DNA from: Citrus sinensis | Lineage: Eukaryota; Streptophyta; Magnoliopsida; Sapindales; Rutaceae | Direction of reading: 5' to 3' | DNA: 64,000 bases | Assembly (NCBI RefSeq): GCF_022201045.2 | Contig: NC_068557.1 | Location: 5,456,001 to 5,520,000, forward strand | Part shown: piece by piece, positions 35,260 to 47,085 of the stretch | Numbering within the stretch: the first letter of the stretch is position 1 | Layout: each line of letters opens with the position of its first letter | Notes under the pieces: generated by a model | What the model was told of the DNA's origin: nothing | The model's database searches: none | Seen by the model: the letters and a program-made list of their open reading frames with translations, nothing else | Position numbers and translations under genes: made by a program

Positions 35260-36372
35260 CTAGCTAATTGAGGAATGAAAAAAAAAAAAAAAAATTCGAT
35301 GTGATGATGATACAGATGGTATTGTATTTTTTTTGGACTGTGATGATGATCAAGTCCCAATTCCAAAATTTTTAGCCTTTTTAAGGGTTTTTCTGGGAAA
35401 GATCGTTGAAAGAGTTCACTTCATTTTCAGGAAAAAGAAATGGCATCAGATAGTTTTGTTTTCCCAGAAAGAGAGGTTGCATTTTGTAAAATATGATTCG
35501 TATACACTTATCTTTGTAATGTTACAGTTAGATTTTACTAATTGAACTAATGAATACTTTAGTTTGATTTATTGACGTAAAAAAGTAGTAGTTAATAAAA
35601 TTGGAGGAAACTAAAATTGTTTAACATGACCACGAAATGTAATTTAGATAAAGCTTTTTTAAGGTTGATAAATGAAGCGTGGTGCAGGCGTTTAATTATT
35701 TATTCGCTGATTTGAATTGGTCGTTGAGCAAAGTATGTGCATATGGATGTGTGTTTAGAGAGTGGAGAAAGAGAGTATTGGGAAAGACCAAAGATCGATC
35801 AGTTTTCGCTTATTTAGAGAAAGAGAGAATTGAAGAGAGCTTTTGTTATTATGTTGGAAATTGCAATGCTATATTTCCTGTGTGAGAGATGCAGCAATTA
35901 TTTTTGCGAAAGGCCTTCAATGATCATAAAATCCCTGGCAGTTGGGACCAAAAGATTATCCGGTGTAATCCTAGTTGTAGTTCTCTTGTGGAGACTATTT
36001 CAAAAATTTATTTGTAGTTTTCATGTCGAGATTAGTTGGAAAAGTTTTTCGATTATAGTTGTACTACTCGAATTTACGATCTCAATCAACTTATTGAGTA
36101 ACAAATCCACCACCATATCAACTATCAAGGCCCTATTTGCTTAATCTTGCCAATTTTTGACTAACTATTTTCTATTTTTCTTTGTTACATGGAACATCTC
36201 GTTCTCTCTCTCTCTCTCTCTCTTTAATGATGTTGTTACAACAATTTAAAAGGCTTTGATTGATATGAAATGAATCTTAAAATTCCAATCATCATTACAA
36301 ATAAATTGTCGTATTGCATTGTCAATGGCATTAGAACTTATTATTGTAATTGATTTTTTATAAATATAAAAA
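35260..36372. other. 3' flank of the Cys-rich gene and spacer
   Basis: The first few hundred bases are likely 3'UTR. A (CT)n run lies near 36203-36224. Open frames at 35333-36144 match no family I know. Confidence 0.4.
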
Positions 36373-36508
36373 GGTAAGCGCTACCTTACAGCTGTTGTAA
36401 GTTACAACCCTCTCACGTGGATTGTACCAGCTGTTGGCTCAAGTGAGATCCACGGCTAAGTTCGTGAGAGAGCTGCACCTGTACAACAGTTGTAAGGTAG
36501 CAAACTCC
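36373..36508. mobile_element. 136-bp MITE with 9-bp target-site duplication
   Basis: Terminal inverted parts share GCTACCTTACARCTGTTGTA. A perfect 9-bp direct repeat ATATAAAAA flanks it (36364-36372 and 36509-36517). Nine-base duplications and GG termini point to the Mutator-like group, though no transposase is present. Confidence 0.7.
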
Positions 36509-37899
36509 ATATAAAAAAGATGAACAATTATATATTTCTATGTGTGAAACACCTTTAATTATGTTTTTATATTTAAAAAACTATGTGTGTGTGTGTGTGT
36601 GTTATGCTTACAAAATTAGGATATAAGATTTATTTTTGAAATGATGGGTCACCAATTATGGATGACTAAATGTTAAGATTAGGTACCTTAAAAATTTTTC
36701 GGCCAGACCCATGGGGGCAAAAAGAATCCTATATAAAACTACAATTTTTATAGAAATATATTATCTTATAGATTTATCAAATTGTTAGTTTGTGCATCAA
36801 GCCCATATTAGGACTCTAAATATTTACTCAGAGTTATCAATTTATCGAGGTAGTATTGAGCATTCTAATACACTGAATATTGACTTGTAATTTTGCTTAA
36901 TATTAGGTAGGGTGAACAAAAAAACTTGGGTCGACTGAGGCAAGCATACCCGAAGCCCAACTCGCATGGATTGGGATTGGATATAAATAAGATAAAAAAA
37001 TATAAAACTTGTTTATATTAGGCTTGGTTAAGGGGTAAGGAAAAAAAATCGTGCTTTTTAATTTATAAAAAAAAATATAGATCAAATTACAAAAAGAAAA
37101 AATATTCAAAATATTAGATTAATATTTGTGATTTATTATGTTGTCTTATTAATATTTTATGTATTGGACTATTATTCTATTATATATTGGATAATTACCT
37201 TTGAATTTAAATTTTTATACTTTATTAAAAATTTATTTTAAAATTAATGGAACACCTATACTCGGCGCAAGCTCAGCCTATCTAAGTTTAGATGGACTTT
37301 TGAAGGACCTAATCCTATTCTTAATAACTTGGGCCTGGGTCTAGGCTTGAAAAAGTCCGACCCAATCCCTTAATTTGCCACCTAATGTTAGGCAGTAGGA
37401 TGATTTGATTATCCTAATCTTAGGGTAAAAAGCAAGAGACAAAAGTGTTGCCTTAAATTTTGTGCCTAAATACACATGCTTTGCTTCTAGAAATAACAAT
37501 AACCCCATGTTAATTAGTGCCTGTAGAACTAAAAACCTGGCAAATTTTTTAACACCCCGTTATGGCCCAACTAGAGTCCAAAACCAAAGCCCAATAAGGG
37601 CAATTTAGGAATTGTTTATTAAAATACAAAGAAGTAGCTGTACGCCCGCCAGTTTTTGGCCAGCCATTTCATTCACTCGTACGGTCGTACCCTCGTTCCG
37701 CGCACGTTAGTCTCCAACACAGGTAGTCACTATCGTAAGCCTGGAGATAAAAATACAGTACAATACCAAATACAATACGGTTATACGCGCCTATAGATCC
37801 TTCCTGAACAATCAAGAAAGCAAGCACAGCTGCGCAAGCAGAGAAAGAGAAAAGAGAGTGTCTGAGTTGAGTTGAGTTGGTCACACTGAGCAAGTGAAA
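36509..37899. other. Spacer and upstream region of the universal stress protein gene
   Basis: Contains a (TG)n run near 36581-36602 and AT-rich sequence. The last 350 bp are the probable promoter and 5'UTR of the stress-protein gene. Confidence 0.4.
37564..37593. promoter_or_regulatory. Paired inverted site II motifs upstream of the USP gene
   Basis: GGCCCA (37564-37569) and AGCCCA (37588-37593) are the complements of TGGGCC and TGGGCT. They lie about 310-335 bp upstream of the start codon. Paired site II motifs occur in promoters active in dividing tissue; a role here is inference. Confidence 0.3.
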
Positions 37900-40363
37900 A
37901 TGGAAGGCGAGCCGACTCGGATAATAGTGGCGGTGAACGAGTCGACGATAAAAGGTTACCCGCACGCGTCGATTAGCAGCAGAGGAGCGTTCGAGTGGAG
38001 CGTGCAGAAGATCATTCGCTCTAACACTTCTGGCTTCAAGCTTCTCTTTCTCCACGTCCAAGTTCCCGATGAAGATGGTTCTCTCTCTCTCTCTCTCTCT
38101 TGTAGCTTCCGTATATTTATACGTATTTGCATGTATTTTTTCTGTATGTTTTGTTGTAGTTGGGGTTCGTAGACGATAGTATAAGTGTGTGTTTGTGTAT
38201 GTTATGTGTTCTATAATTTTGTGAAATTGAGTTGATTGTGCGAAAATGAACTTTTAGTTTGAATGATCATTGGTTGTTGTCTGTTTGTTTCTTGAGAAAA
38301 TGGAGTAAGAACGGAGTTTAAAAATATTCGAAGAAAATCTATATAATAGGCTAAATTACATTCCTGTGGTTAAAAATTGGTGTTAATAAAAAATAATTAT
38401 TATTAAGGTGCTCCTTGGTGTTATGATGTTAGCATTTTTGTGACTACGGCTTTGAGGATTTCTTTGTTTTGTTTTCTGAAAAATCATTTTCAGAATAATT
38501 GTATTATACTTTTCTATATATAAAGAAATATTTGCTTCCTTTGATTTTGGCAAAGAAAATGGAATTCTGGTTTTGAATGAATATGCTTGAGCATGAGTAA
38601 GTTATGGTGATGCTGATGTTTCTGTTGACATTAGTATTTCTTTCTAACTATCTTGTAGCAGCATGTATGATGCTAATGTATAGCTTCACACTGTTTTGCT
38701 CAAATGCTAACTGGATTAAAGTTCATTTTTTATCACGGATCAAAACCAGATCAGTAATTTGTGGTTTGGTTGCCCTTGGACTGCAGAGTGATAGTGTAAG
38801 CATGATAGAGACTTATCTCTTGTTTTTTTCAGTTCTCTGCAGCATTTAGAGAGAGTTTTGTTTGGGCGCTTCACTCAAAATATGTGCTTGTTGTTTCCGT
38901 CTTTGGGAGGACCAACTACAATGTTTCTCTGTTGTGTGTATTTCTCTTTGTGCATGCCTCTGTTTTGTTGTTTCATTTCTTCATATTGATGGTACTTCCT
39001 GTCTCTTATGTGTCTCATGTGGACCTACTAAGATTACTCGTTTTTCCCTAACTGTTGCTTTTGGGTTTCAACTACACATTCAGATATTATTTCTGCATAA
39101 TTGTGCTTGTGTTTTTGACTTGACTGTTACTTCAGCCTTTCTTCCGTGAATTAAGGTCATAGATTATTTTGCTTAGGTCTCATTGAATTGGCTTAAGAGT
39201 GCTCCTTGACTTGTTTGGATGATATTTATAACGAGGTTTTAGTCAATCTAGACTTGAATTTGCGATTTTAGAGTTCCTGTAACACAATTTCAAGTGGTGG
39301 AGAATCTGGAGATTATATGTTGGCATGGTATGTGATGTGGCACCCTAATTCTTGTATTGACCTCCCAGAGCAAGTTATGTTTGTACATTTTGAAAATCCA
39401 AGGTCTTTATTTATTTTTTCAATGCTTTCATTGATCTAATTGTGCAAGTAGGGTAAGTTTTCCGAAGTCAATGCCTGAATCTATTTGTTCATAAGGAAGA
39501 CAGTGTCACTGTTTTTGGAATCTTATGTTCTTTTAAATTCGTCTGCATGGCATGTAAATTCTAATTTTCTTTCTGAATTGCATGTGTTGCCACTCTGCAT
39601 CAAATATGAAGAATAATACTTGACATTGGTTTACTTCTTGTTTTGGCTAGGTTTTGATGACATGGATAGCATATATGCATCTCCTGAAGATTTCAGACGC
39701 ATGCAGCACAGGGACAAAGTGAGAGGACTTCATCTTCTGGAGTATTTTGTCAACAGATGTCATGAGATTGGGGTAATATTTCTTTTCTGATTGCTTGCAC
39801 CCCTCTATTTATCTTGCTCACATGCACAACACATGCATACATAAAGTACATGAACACATTGTCTGTCTAAAGTGTAGCCATTACTTTGGGGTCAATTAAA
39901 AGTTGTTGAATTCTTACTAAACTTGTCTCCATTCTTATGTTGCATATTTGTGGTTTATTTATTGGAATGCTCTAGGTAGCTTGTGAAGCATGGATCAAGA
40001 AAGGAGATCCCAAAGAAGTAATCTGCCGTGAAGTGCAACGTGTCCAGCCAGATCTCCTGGTTGTGGGAAGTCGGGGACTTGGTCCTTTTCAGAGGTATGC
40101 TTATTCCTTTTGTTCAAGGAAATGCACGGCATGAGCTTAGTAGATATAAACACAAGAATCAGTCAACTCAGTTTCCATTCTTTTCCATTCACTGCTTCAT
40201 GAGCGTGCTTGTAGTTTTGGAATCTAGAAGTTGACTTATTGATCTGTTTTTCAGGGTCTTTGTTGGGACTGTGAGTGAATTTTGTGTGAAGCATGCTGAG
40301 TGCCCTGTCATAACCATTAAACGTAGGGCAGATGAAACTCCTGAGGACCCTGTTGATGACTGA
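37900..40363 (+). CDS. Universal stress protein (UspA domain), ATP-binding type
   Basis: A soluble single-domain UspA-fold protein; plant members bind ATP and are linked to stress signalling. Four exons: 37900-38077, 39651-39772, 39976-40094 and 40255-40363 (TGA). Phases agree and give 175 residues. It starts RIIVAVNESTIKGYP, the first strand with the nucleotide-binding Asn/Glu region. The G-2X-G-9X-G-T ATP motif is intact at 131-145 (GSRGLGPFQRVFVGT), followed by SEFCVKHAECPVITIKR. The first donor is GATG|GTTCTC, weaker than usual, and the first intron is 1573 bp and begins with a (CT)n run. The ATG at 37900 is preferred; six bases upstream lies only a GTG. No kinase or other fused domain. 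Confidence 0.93.
38078..39650 (+). other. Long first intron of the USP gene
   Basis: Starts with a CT-dinucleotide run just after the donor (38080-38100). The open frames inside are T-rich and not coding. No transposon is evident. Confidence 0.7.
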
Positions 40364-41698
40364 ACTGATCACTATCTCAATATTTTTCATCCTGTTGATA
40401 AACTTTGGACAGAAAACGTTAGTTGGTGGAGATATTAAATGTACTGCTTGGAAATACTTGTCTATTTGTTGAGAATATATTGCCTGGACGAATATGCTTT
40501 GTAATCTGTTAAATATGCTGCAGGTTTCATATTTGTAAGCTCACTGCCACTGGGTTGCATATAACAGCTTTCCTGGCCTTGTTGAATTTAACTGGATATA
40601 TGAATGAATGCCCATTCAATCACAGTGGAACTGTTCTTCTAATCTCTATACAATTTCACTGCAGCTGAACTCGGATTCATTTGTGTAATCCATCAGGGAT
40701 TCGGGGTAACAATGCAGGGTACTAAGACATTTGGTGATAAGCCATAAATGCCGCAAATTTTGTGTTACCTTTCACGCAATTCCACATCAAATCAGATAGT
40801 TGTCCAAATTAGTATCAAATTTAGGCCACTGAACTCTTATCAGGGCAAAAATTCGATTAACAGTTTCGATCAAGACACGTACTAGCAATTTTGGTTTACA
40901 AATTCTTACGAATTAGGAATTCAACTGTCTCGAGAACATAATTTATCTGCTCTTCACTTTGCTCCTCGGCATTTAAGGTGGGTGCAATAACTAATTCACA
41001 AGAGGTGCGTTCTCTGTTTTCTCAGTGCTCTGATGCCCAAACCGGATATGTAGAACTCTCACAAGGAGAGGGGAAAAAAAAACTGATAAGCAGCTAAACG
41101 CTACAAAACCTTTTCATAGGCAGTTTGTAATTAATCTGTCAGCGTCACTGCTTTATGCATTTTGAAGGTCAATCACCAAAAATGTAGTAACTCAAAACAT
41201 AAAAGGAGGAAACAGTGCCTACCTAATGTGTAAAAGTACCCTCAGCCACATGAAAAAGAACGTTAAGGAAATTCAATGCCTAATTTTAGGTGGATTCATG
41301 TCATAAATCTCTTGGTTTATTGGAAACTGAGTTTTGCATATCCCAAAAGCAACTGAGTTTGTTGTATAACATTATGTTTCTATCTATTGCAGTATACATG
41401 GAGCATGATTGATTGGCAGCAACACACTAGATGCCTTTAAAGGGATATAACATGACTGATTGGCAGCAACACACTAGATGCCTGTAAAGGGATATAACGA
41501 ATATTGCACTAATGTCAACTACAAGTAAAGCAAGCCACCTGTATCATATCAACTTCCTATGATTGCAAGACAGTAACCTTACTCCTACATCCTTACAACA
41601 ACCTCAATTATTATACTATCTCTACACCTAGACATGGATCGGCAATCAAAATGACATGCGTTTAGAACCAAAAGCTGCATATCTTGCTTCATCCCAAT
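40364..41698. other. Spacer between convergent USP and PWWP genes
   Basis: Holds the 3'UTRs of both genes. A 52-bp direct duplication lies at about 41405-41500, each copy containing GATTGGCAGCAACACACTAG. No gene is supported. Confidence 0.5.
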
Positions 41699-44600
41699 CT
41701 ACGATGAAGAAGATCCAACCACTGTGTTTACCTTTTCCAACAAGTCTTTTACCTCATGCTCTAATTTGGATTTCAACTCCGGGGTCATCTTCCCATCTGA
41801 GTCTGCCAACACTGAGGAAACCATTTCGAGTTTCTGCTTTACATAATTAAATGAGGAAGCCTCAGCAATAGATGATTTAGAGCCAGGTTCCTTTTTCAGG
41901 GCCTTGCCACCCTCCTTAGCTGGAGAAGATCTTGCATTTGCTATCTCCTTACGCTTTTGCACCTTGGAAGTAGATGAGGAATTCCGAAGCTCAAATTTGC
42001 AATTAGAAGCTTCAAAGGGACTGGCCAATTGAGAACTCTTTAAGGCTTCCTCTGCATCGTAGCTCCTTAAAAAGACAACCCGCGCACAGTGATTATTATA
42101 GAACATTTCAGTCTCTTCTTTGTTGAGAGATCCAAACTTGCTATAAAACTTGATAAGATCTTTTTTTGATGGCAAAGAAGATGTTGGGCCAAATGTCACA
42201 TAGAGGGATGCAGGTGGAGCCTTCCCATCAGATTTCTTATTTGTATGTATTTCAGGAGCTGCTTTCCCACCGGTTTCTGTACCTCTTTTCTTCTTATCTT
42301 GTGACCTGGTGACTTGCTTAAGTTCAGAGTTATCTGACTTTCCTTTTCCATTAGTTTCTGTGCCTTTTATCTTCGCATCTTCTATTTGCTTCAGAATAGG
42401 CTCATCTGATTTTCCTTTATCATTCTTCATCAGTTTTGCTTCATTTTTTTTCATCTTTGTCCGCCTAGATCTCCATTCAGGAGACTTCAGTTCAGTCTCA
42501 TTTTGGTCTTCTGTTGATGACACAGGTTCAGAGTCTAGAATCTTTCTTTTTCTACCAGGCTGACTTTTGTTGTATATTTTATAGTTAGATCCATTGCTAT
42601 AGACTGAGCTCCTAAACACTGAAACAAATCCCTCAACCACATCAAGAGAATCCTCCTTCAGAGAATCTAAATTGACAGCCGTGGAGCGGATTCCAGAAAT
42701 GACATCCTTAGCGGACGCCTTAACTTTCATTGTATCGACGACAGTTCTCTGATCTGGTTTAATTTTTTCAGGATTTGAGGAATCGGATTTCTCATGCTCT
42801 GCACCAACATTCTTAGCATCTTTCTTCCGAACCACCTCATCACTACACATCAGATTTGCAGGAGACTTAGACCCAATAAGATTGCCAGCAGCCTTTGTCA
42901 TTTGCTCTGCCACCTGAGCCTCACAGGAAACTTTCAAGAATTCTTCTATGTCTTTCTTGGTTTGCCTCTTATTTATACTTGTATAAGGAGGGGACAAGTA
43001 CTTGCTCCTCTTCCTCTCTCTTGACAAGAAGCTCTTCTCAACTTGTTCTTTGGCCTCACCATCATCCCTTTGAACTGTCTTCCTTTCTACAGACATGGGG
43101 CTAGCATTAGTTTCTTCTCTGTTGCTCCTCTTCCTCTCTCTTGACAAGAAGCTCTTCTCAACTTGTTCTTTGGCCTCACCATCATCCCTTTGAACTGTCG
43201 TCTTTTCTACGGACACGGGGCTAGCATTAGTTTCTTCTTTGTTCCCATCATCATTTTTGGTATGTGAAACTTTGTTCTTCTTCTTCTCCTCCCTTGATGA
43301 AAAAACCTTCCTCGTTTTTCTCTTGGCCTTGCTGTCATCACTTTCAACACTTGGAGTTTCAGGAGTAGATTCTAAAAGCTTTGTCACTTTCCTCCTCTTT
43401 GGCTTAGAACTCAAACTACTCCCAGCATTAGCTACATCATTGCCTTTCCTCATCTTCCTGGAAGATGATGGCGGTGGATTTCCTGAGCCTATTCCCTCTT
43501 TTGTCACATCCTCTTCCAGATTCTTTGCTGGAGTATCTACAAAGCCTTCCATAATTTCAGCAATGCTTTTCTGTTTTCTTCTCTGGTACTGCCCATTCTT
43601 TGAATTCATGAGGCACTTCTGCAGCATGTACAGATGGCTTTCTTCCTCAACAGGGCCTTTCATCGGGCCCTCTTCATCATGACTAAAGTCCAATACCCGA
43701 TCATGGTTGTCGTCTTCTAGCCCTGGAATTGGCTGCGGTTCATGGTACAAAGCCAACTGATAGCCCCCTCTCAAACGATAAAAAGCTGACAGCCAGCACT
43801 TTAACTCAGTGAATTCAAGCATATTATCGATGGAAATAACTTGTGCAACATGTTTCAATTCAGCAAGACATTCTGATGGTCCAAACAGATAATTCCAAAG
43901 CTTTGCAATTCCACCTTCAGGCACAAGGACTCCAGGCCTGACCCCACTATTCGCTGCCAATGGTCTAGCCAGACTATCTAAACTCTCTTTTGGTACACAG
44001 GAACAAGTCATCTTCAATTCCACAAGTCTACCAATCTCATGCACCGCATTCTGCACAGCATTAACGAAGCTCTTTGAGCTACTCTGCCTTGACATATCCT
44101 CAAAATTCTTCTCGAAAGGCTTCAACTGAGATGGATGGCACCAAGCAAATGTTCCATCAAAGTATGCCACAAGTAGCCTATCCCTAGGTTTTACCTTCAA
44201 TGCATAGTCAGAAGCATCAGATGAATCATAAATCTGGCCAGGCCACCATGGATAGCTCTTAATCTTACCCCAAACAAAATCACCCACACAGAACTCATAA
44301 TTGCCATCACTAGAATTGTCTTCCTCCCCTTTTTCACTGTCACTCATCTCCCTAATTTCCCCATCAGGGTTTTCCCTCTTTTCATTCAGAGAGCCAACAT
44401 CCTCCCTCCTGTTGAAATCGCCACCATCTTCTCTTCCCATTTCACTACTAACATCCACAAGAAGCGAAATACCATCACTAACGCCAACACAATCATCCAC
44501 CTCTTCATTTTCAGCATCATAAAAAGAGTCTTTTTCTTTAAAGTTCTCGCTATCATCTCCACTTCTAACCTCAATTTCAGTCTCAACAACCACATCTTCT

Positions 44601-44776
44601 TCTAAATCATTACCAACTAAATCCTCATTCCCATTTGTAGAAACCCTAACCCCATTTTCTTTGCCATTTTCAACTGAAACCTCGAACAAAGAACTCTTTA
44701 GACCTTCTTTCAGACTTTTGACATCTGCGTTCTTTGACTTCGATTGTTCCGATACCTTTTTCGTTGACTTTTCCAT
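41699..44776 (-). CDS. PWWP-domain chromatin protein (PDP family-like)
   Basis: Nuclear reader-type protein; Arabidopsis PDP proteins bind methylated histone or DNA surfaces and work with FVE/MSI and PRC2. Single coding exon of 1025 residues, ATG at 44774-44776 (the frame extends further only to a GTG). The acidic N-terminus (about 50-160) precedes the PWWP domain at about 163-230: VGDFVWGKIKSYPWWPGQIY, then LLVAYFDGTFAWCHPSQLKP. A conserved region of about 240-345 follows (LWNYLFGPSECLAELKHV). The middle is lysine-rich and disordered with nuclear-localisation-like clusters. An in-frame 40-residue tandem repeat occupies 512-551 and 552-591. Near the end (856-931) lies an RRM-like module with LYVTFGPTSSLPSKKDL and CARVVFLRSYDAEEAL. 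A 5'UTR intron (donor at 45037, CAG|GTAATT) is likely. Confidence 0.92.
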   Translation of the reverse strand: MEKSTKKVSEQSKSKNADVKSLKEGLKSSLFEVSVENGKENGVRVSTNGNEDLVGNDLEEDVVVETEIEVRSGDDSENFKEKDSFYDAENEEVDDCVGVSDGISLLVDVSSEMGREDGGDFNRREDVGSLNEKRENPDGEIREMSDSEKGEEDNSSDGNYEFCVGDFVWGKIKSYPWWPGQIYDSSDASDYALKVKPRDRLLVAYFDGTFAWCHPSQLKPFEKNFEDMSRQSSSKSFVNAVQNAVHEIGRLVELKMTCSCVPKESLDSLARPLAANSGVRPGVLVPEGGIAKLWNYLFGPSECLAELKHVAQVISIDNMLEFTELKCWLSAFYRLRGGYQLALYHEPQPIPGLEDDNHDRVLDFSHDEEGPMKGPVEEESHLYMLQKCLMNSKNGQYQRRKQKSIAEIMEGFVDTPAKNLEEDVTKEGIGSGNPPPSSSRKMRKGNDVANAGSSLSSKPKRRKVTKLLESTPETPSVESDDSKAKRKTRKVFSSREEKKKNKVSHTKNDDGNKEETNASPVSVEKTTVQRDDGEAKEQVEKSFLSRERKRSNREETNASPMSVERKTVQRDDGEAKEQVEKSFLSRERKRSKYLSPPYTSINKRQTKKDIEEFLKVSCEAQVAEQMTKAAGNLIGSKSPANLMCSDEVVRKKDAKNVGAEHEKSDSSNPEKIKPDQRTVVDTMKVKASAKDVISGIRSTAVNLDSLKEDSLDVVEGFVSVFRSSVYSNGSNYKIYNKSQPGRKRKILDSEPVSSTEDQNETELKSPEWRSRRTKMKKNEAKLMKNDKGKSDEPILKQIEDAKIKGTETNGKGKSDNSELKQVTRSQDKKKRGTETGGKAAPEIHTNKKSDGKAPPASLYVTFGPTSSLPSKKDLIKFYSKFGSLNKEETEMFYNNHCARVVFLRSYDAEEALKSSQLASPFEASNCKFELRNSSSTSKVQKRKEIANARSSPAKEGGKALKKEPGSKSSIAEASSFNYVKQKLEMVSSVLADSDGKMTPELKSKLEHEVKDLLEKVNTVVGSSSS
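43004..43243 (-). repeat. 120-bp in-frame tandem duplication inside the PWWP gene
   Basis: 43004-43123 and 43124-43243 are near-identical 120-bp units coding for 40 residues each, ending SFLSRERKRS. Few nucleotide differences separate them, suggesting a recent event. Confidence 0.9.
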
Positions 44777-45200
44777 TTTTCCGGCAAAATAATAATAACA
44801 CCCCCTCGAGGAAATCAGCTTCCCACACGTAAAACTTTTGCCCACTATTCAAACAAAACGATTACAACAATAACAACCAACAAAAAAACAAACGTTAAAT
44901 ACAATCAGCACACTTTAACCAAACCCTAGGGTTAAACGCTAAAGCTTTAACTAAACAATACCCAACTTCACATGTATTAAACTAAATAATATTAACGTAT
45001 AAAAAATTAAACTTGAGAGAGAAAAAAAAAAATTACCTGAAGAAGAAGAAGAAGAAGATAAGCGCTTTCACACTTGAGCTACTCAAAAGTGATTCCTTTT
45101 TTCGTCCAAAATACAGAAATAAAGACAAGAAATGATTTGAAATTGGGACATCGAAAATATCGGGCCCAAGGTAGAATGAAAAATCTACTGCTGCCAGAAT
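44777..45200 (-). other. 5'UTR and leader intron of the PWWP gene
   Basis: On the minus strand, a CTTCTT-rich leader ends in CAG|GTAATT at about 45038/45037, and a T-rich stretch ends at GAATAG near 44847. This suggests a leader intron of about 190 bp. The start of transcription is not fixed. Confidence 0.45.
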
Positions 45201-46079
45201 TAGGGTTCAGGTCTCAGGCGGTTACATTTGTTGTTAATTACAAATTTGTTCCTTTTATTTTTTCTTGTTTTATTTTTGTTGTCTACTAATGGAAAGGTCA
45301 CGTCCACGTTTTGTTTATGACAGCTTTGATTTTTTAAGGATAATTTCTCACGCGCTCGAGTGAGCATTTTGAGTCTACTCGCGTGTTATTTGACCCTCAC
45401 TGCGCCTGCGTGGTTGTCGTTGTGTCCTGGTTGACGGCGTGGGTGTGTTTGGCGGCGAGTACTGAGGTTTCTAACGGTGCGATAGCGGGAGTTGTTTATA
45501 GAAAGTTCAAACGACGGTCGTACGTTTCTTTTAAAGTGGCAGTTACATTACGGATGATTGACACCTGTCCTTTCTACTCTTCTCGTTGGAGAGATAATAA
45601 AAGCCCAACGAAGTAAAACGATGATTCCAGCGTTTAATAAAATGAAGAATTGAATACTGTGCCGTTCTGTAATTTTCCATTAAATATTCTATTTTCCTTT
45701 ATGTTTTATTTTCTCGAAGAAAATTATCATTAGTATAACCTTTAACATATATTTTTATCAGACGTATGATTTAATATGTATCAGTCATCTACTTTGAATT
45801 GATAAATCTATCATCTACAAAAACCATAAACTGTCGATTGTTAGTTAATAGAATTTTACCAAGATGATAATTTTTTCCTTGAAACTAAAATTCATGCAAA
45901 AAAAATAGAATTACCTAAAAATTAAGGTGAATTTTTTATACACAAATTTTTTTCTAATTTTATGAATAACAATACTTTTTTTATAAGAAACCATATATTA
46001 TTAACATTGTTTTCAACTAATTTTGGGGTAGGCCAAACCAATCTAGAATAATAAATTTATATTTTTGGGGGAGATGGGG
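45201..46079. other. Spacer upstream of the PWWP gene
   Basis: Includes the PWWP promoter area and a GC-richer patch (45350-45560) without recognised coding content. The second half is AT-rich. Confidence 0.4.
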
Positions 46080-47085
46080 TACCTCACTGGTTTGTTGTGC
46101 GCGGTGTGCGGTGTATCTAAAATTCGGAGGAGGTGAGAATGGGACAGAGAGTGGTGACAATGGTGGAAGGTCAGAGACGAGAGAGGTGTCCTTTAAAATG
46201 AGCTTTACGCCTGCAAAACAATGAAATAGAGGATAGAGGTGAAGCCGGGGTACCCCGGCGTTCACACTCCGACGCTCAAGTTAGTAAACTCAAGCTTTTA
46301 TGGCAAAGAGAGCTAGCTAGCCCTCTGTAAATTAGGGTTTAAGGTTGAAGAAAACCTATTTTTTGGAGTGTGAGTGTTTTAGGGTGAATGAGAGCATGAT
46401 GGAGAATGAAACATAAGCACCTTTATATATGGAGTACCTCAGCTGCCACGTGGCGTACCTTTTTTGGCTAACGTCCTTTTACCTCTTTATGATTTTTTTT
46501 GGGCCGTTATTTGCATGTTCGCGGCGTATCTCATCTTTTGAAAACGTGGCTCGCGCTGGCGAGTGGTCCAGGGTACCTCTGCAGTAGCTGTAGAGTAGGC
46601 GGCTGGGGACCACTGTCCTTGGGACAATGTCCTTCACTTTTGGCAGAGGTAGCAGGCGGCTGCCCCCCCTTTTGATACGACGCTCTTGATTCCTAATTCT
46701 GACAAAATCAAACAATATATTTTAGGAGGCGGAGACGTTTCTCATGGCGGATATTTTCGGTGGATTATCTTGCATCCGCTTTGTCGGGTACCTCGAGTTA
46801 CGTGGGGTACCCCCTATTACGCGGGGTACCCCTATTTGTATGGGATACCTCTATTCGTATGGGGTACCTCATATTAGGTACCTCTTATATGAGGTACCTC
46901 TATTTTTGTGGGATACCTCTAATTGTGCAGGGTACCTCTATTTATACGGGGTACCTTAAGTCATGCCAGGTACCTCGGATTGTGCAGGGTACCTCGGATT
47001 GTGCAGGGTACCTCCGATTGTGTTGAAATCATTCCATTGGTTGACACGTGGCGCTCTATTGCCTTTCCTATTTTTCCCTCAAACA
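46080..47085 (-). mobile_element. LTR-like fragment of a Ty3/gypsy-type element (possible solo LTR)
   Basis: On the minus strand a TATATAAA box (about 46422-46430) is followed downstream by ACTTGAGCGTCGGAGTGTGA and a GGTACC-rich stretch, an order I know from plant gypsy LTRs (U3, TATA, then the ACTTGAGCGTCGGAG motif in R/U5). The U3 side contains the 19-bp minisatellite. No internal coding region, primer site or second LTR is seen, so a solo or fragmentary LTR is most likely. Both boundaries are approximate. Confidence 0.4.
46786..47024. repeat. 19-bp GGTACC minisatellite, about 12 units
   Basis: Units follow the consensus GGGTACCTCTATTTGTGCG with variants. Most keep GGTACC; two have GATACC. 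One unit is expanded to about 31 bp and includes an extra GGTACC. The last three units are the most alike. Because 19 is not a multiple of three, the array is open in several frames without being coding. Confidence 0.85.

Noticed and set aside
43239-43682. 147-codon plus-strand frame
   Set aside because: Antisense shadow of the Ser/Lys-rich part of the PWWP coding exon.
45383-45616. Short GC-richer frame upstream of the PWWP gene
   Set aside because: No family resemblance; the composition fits a promoter region.
46786-47024. CRISPR-like array
   Set aside because: Units are contiguous with no unique spacers, and this is a plant nuclear genome.
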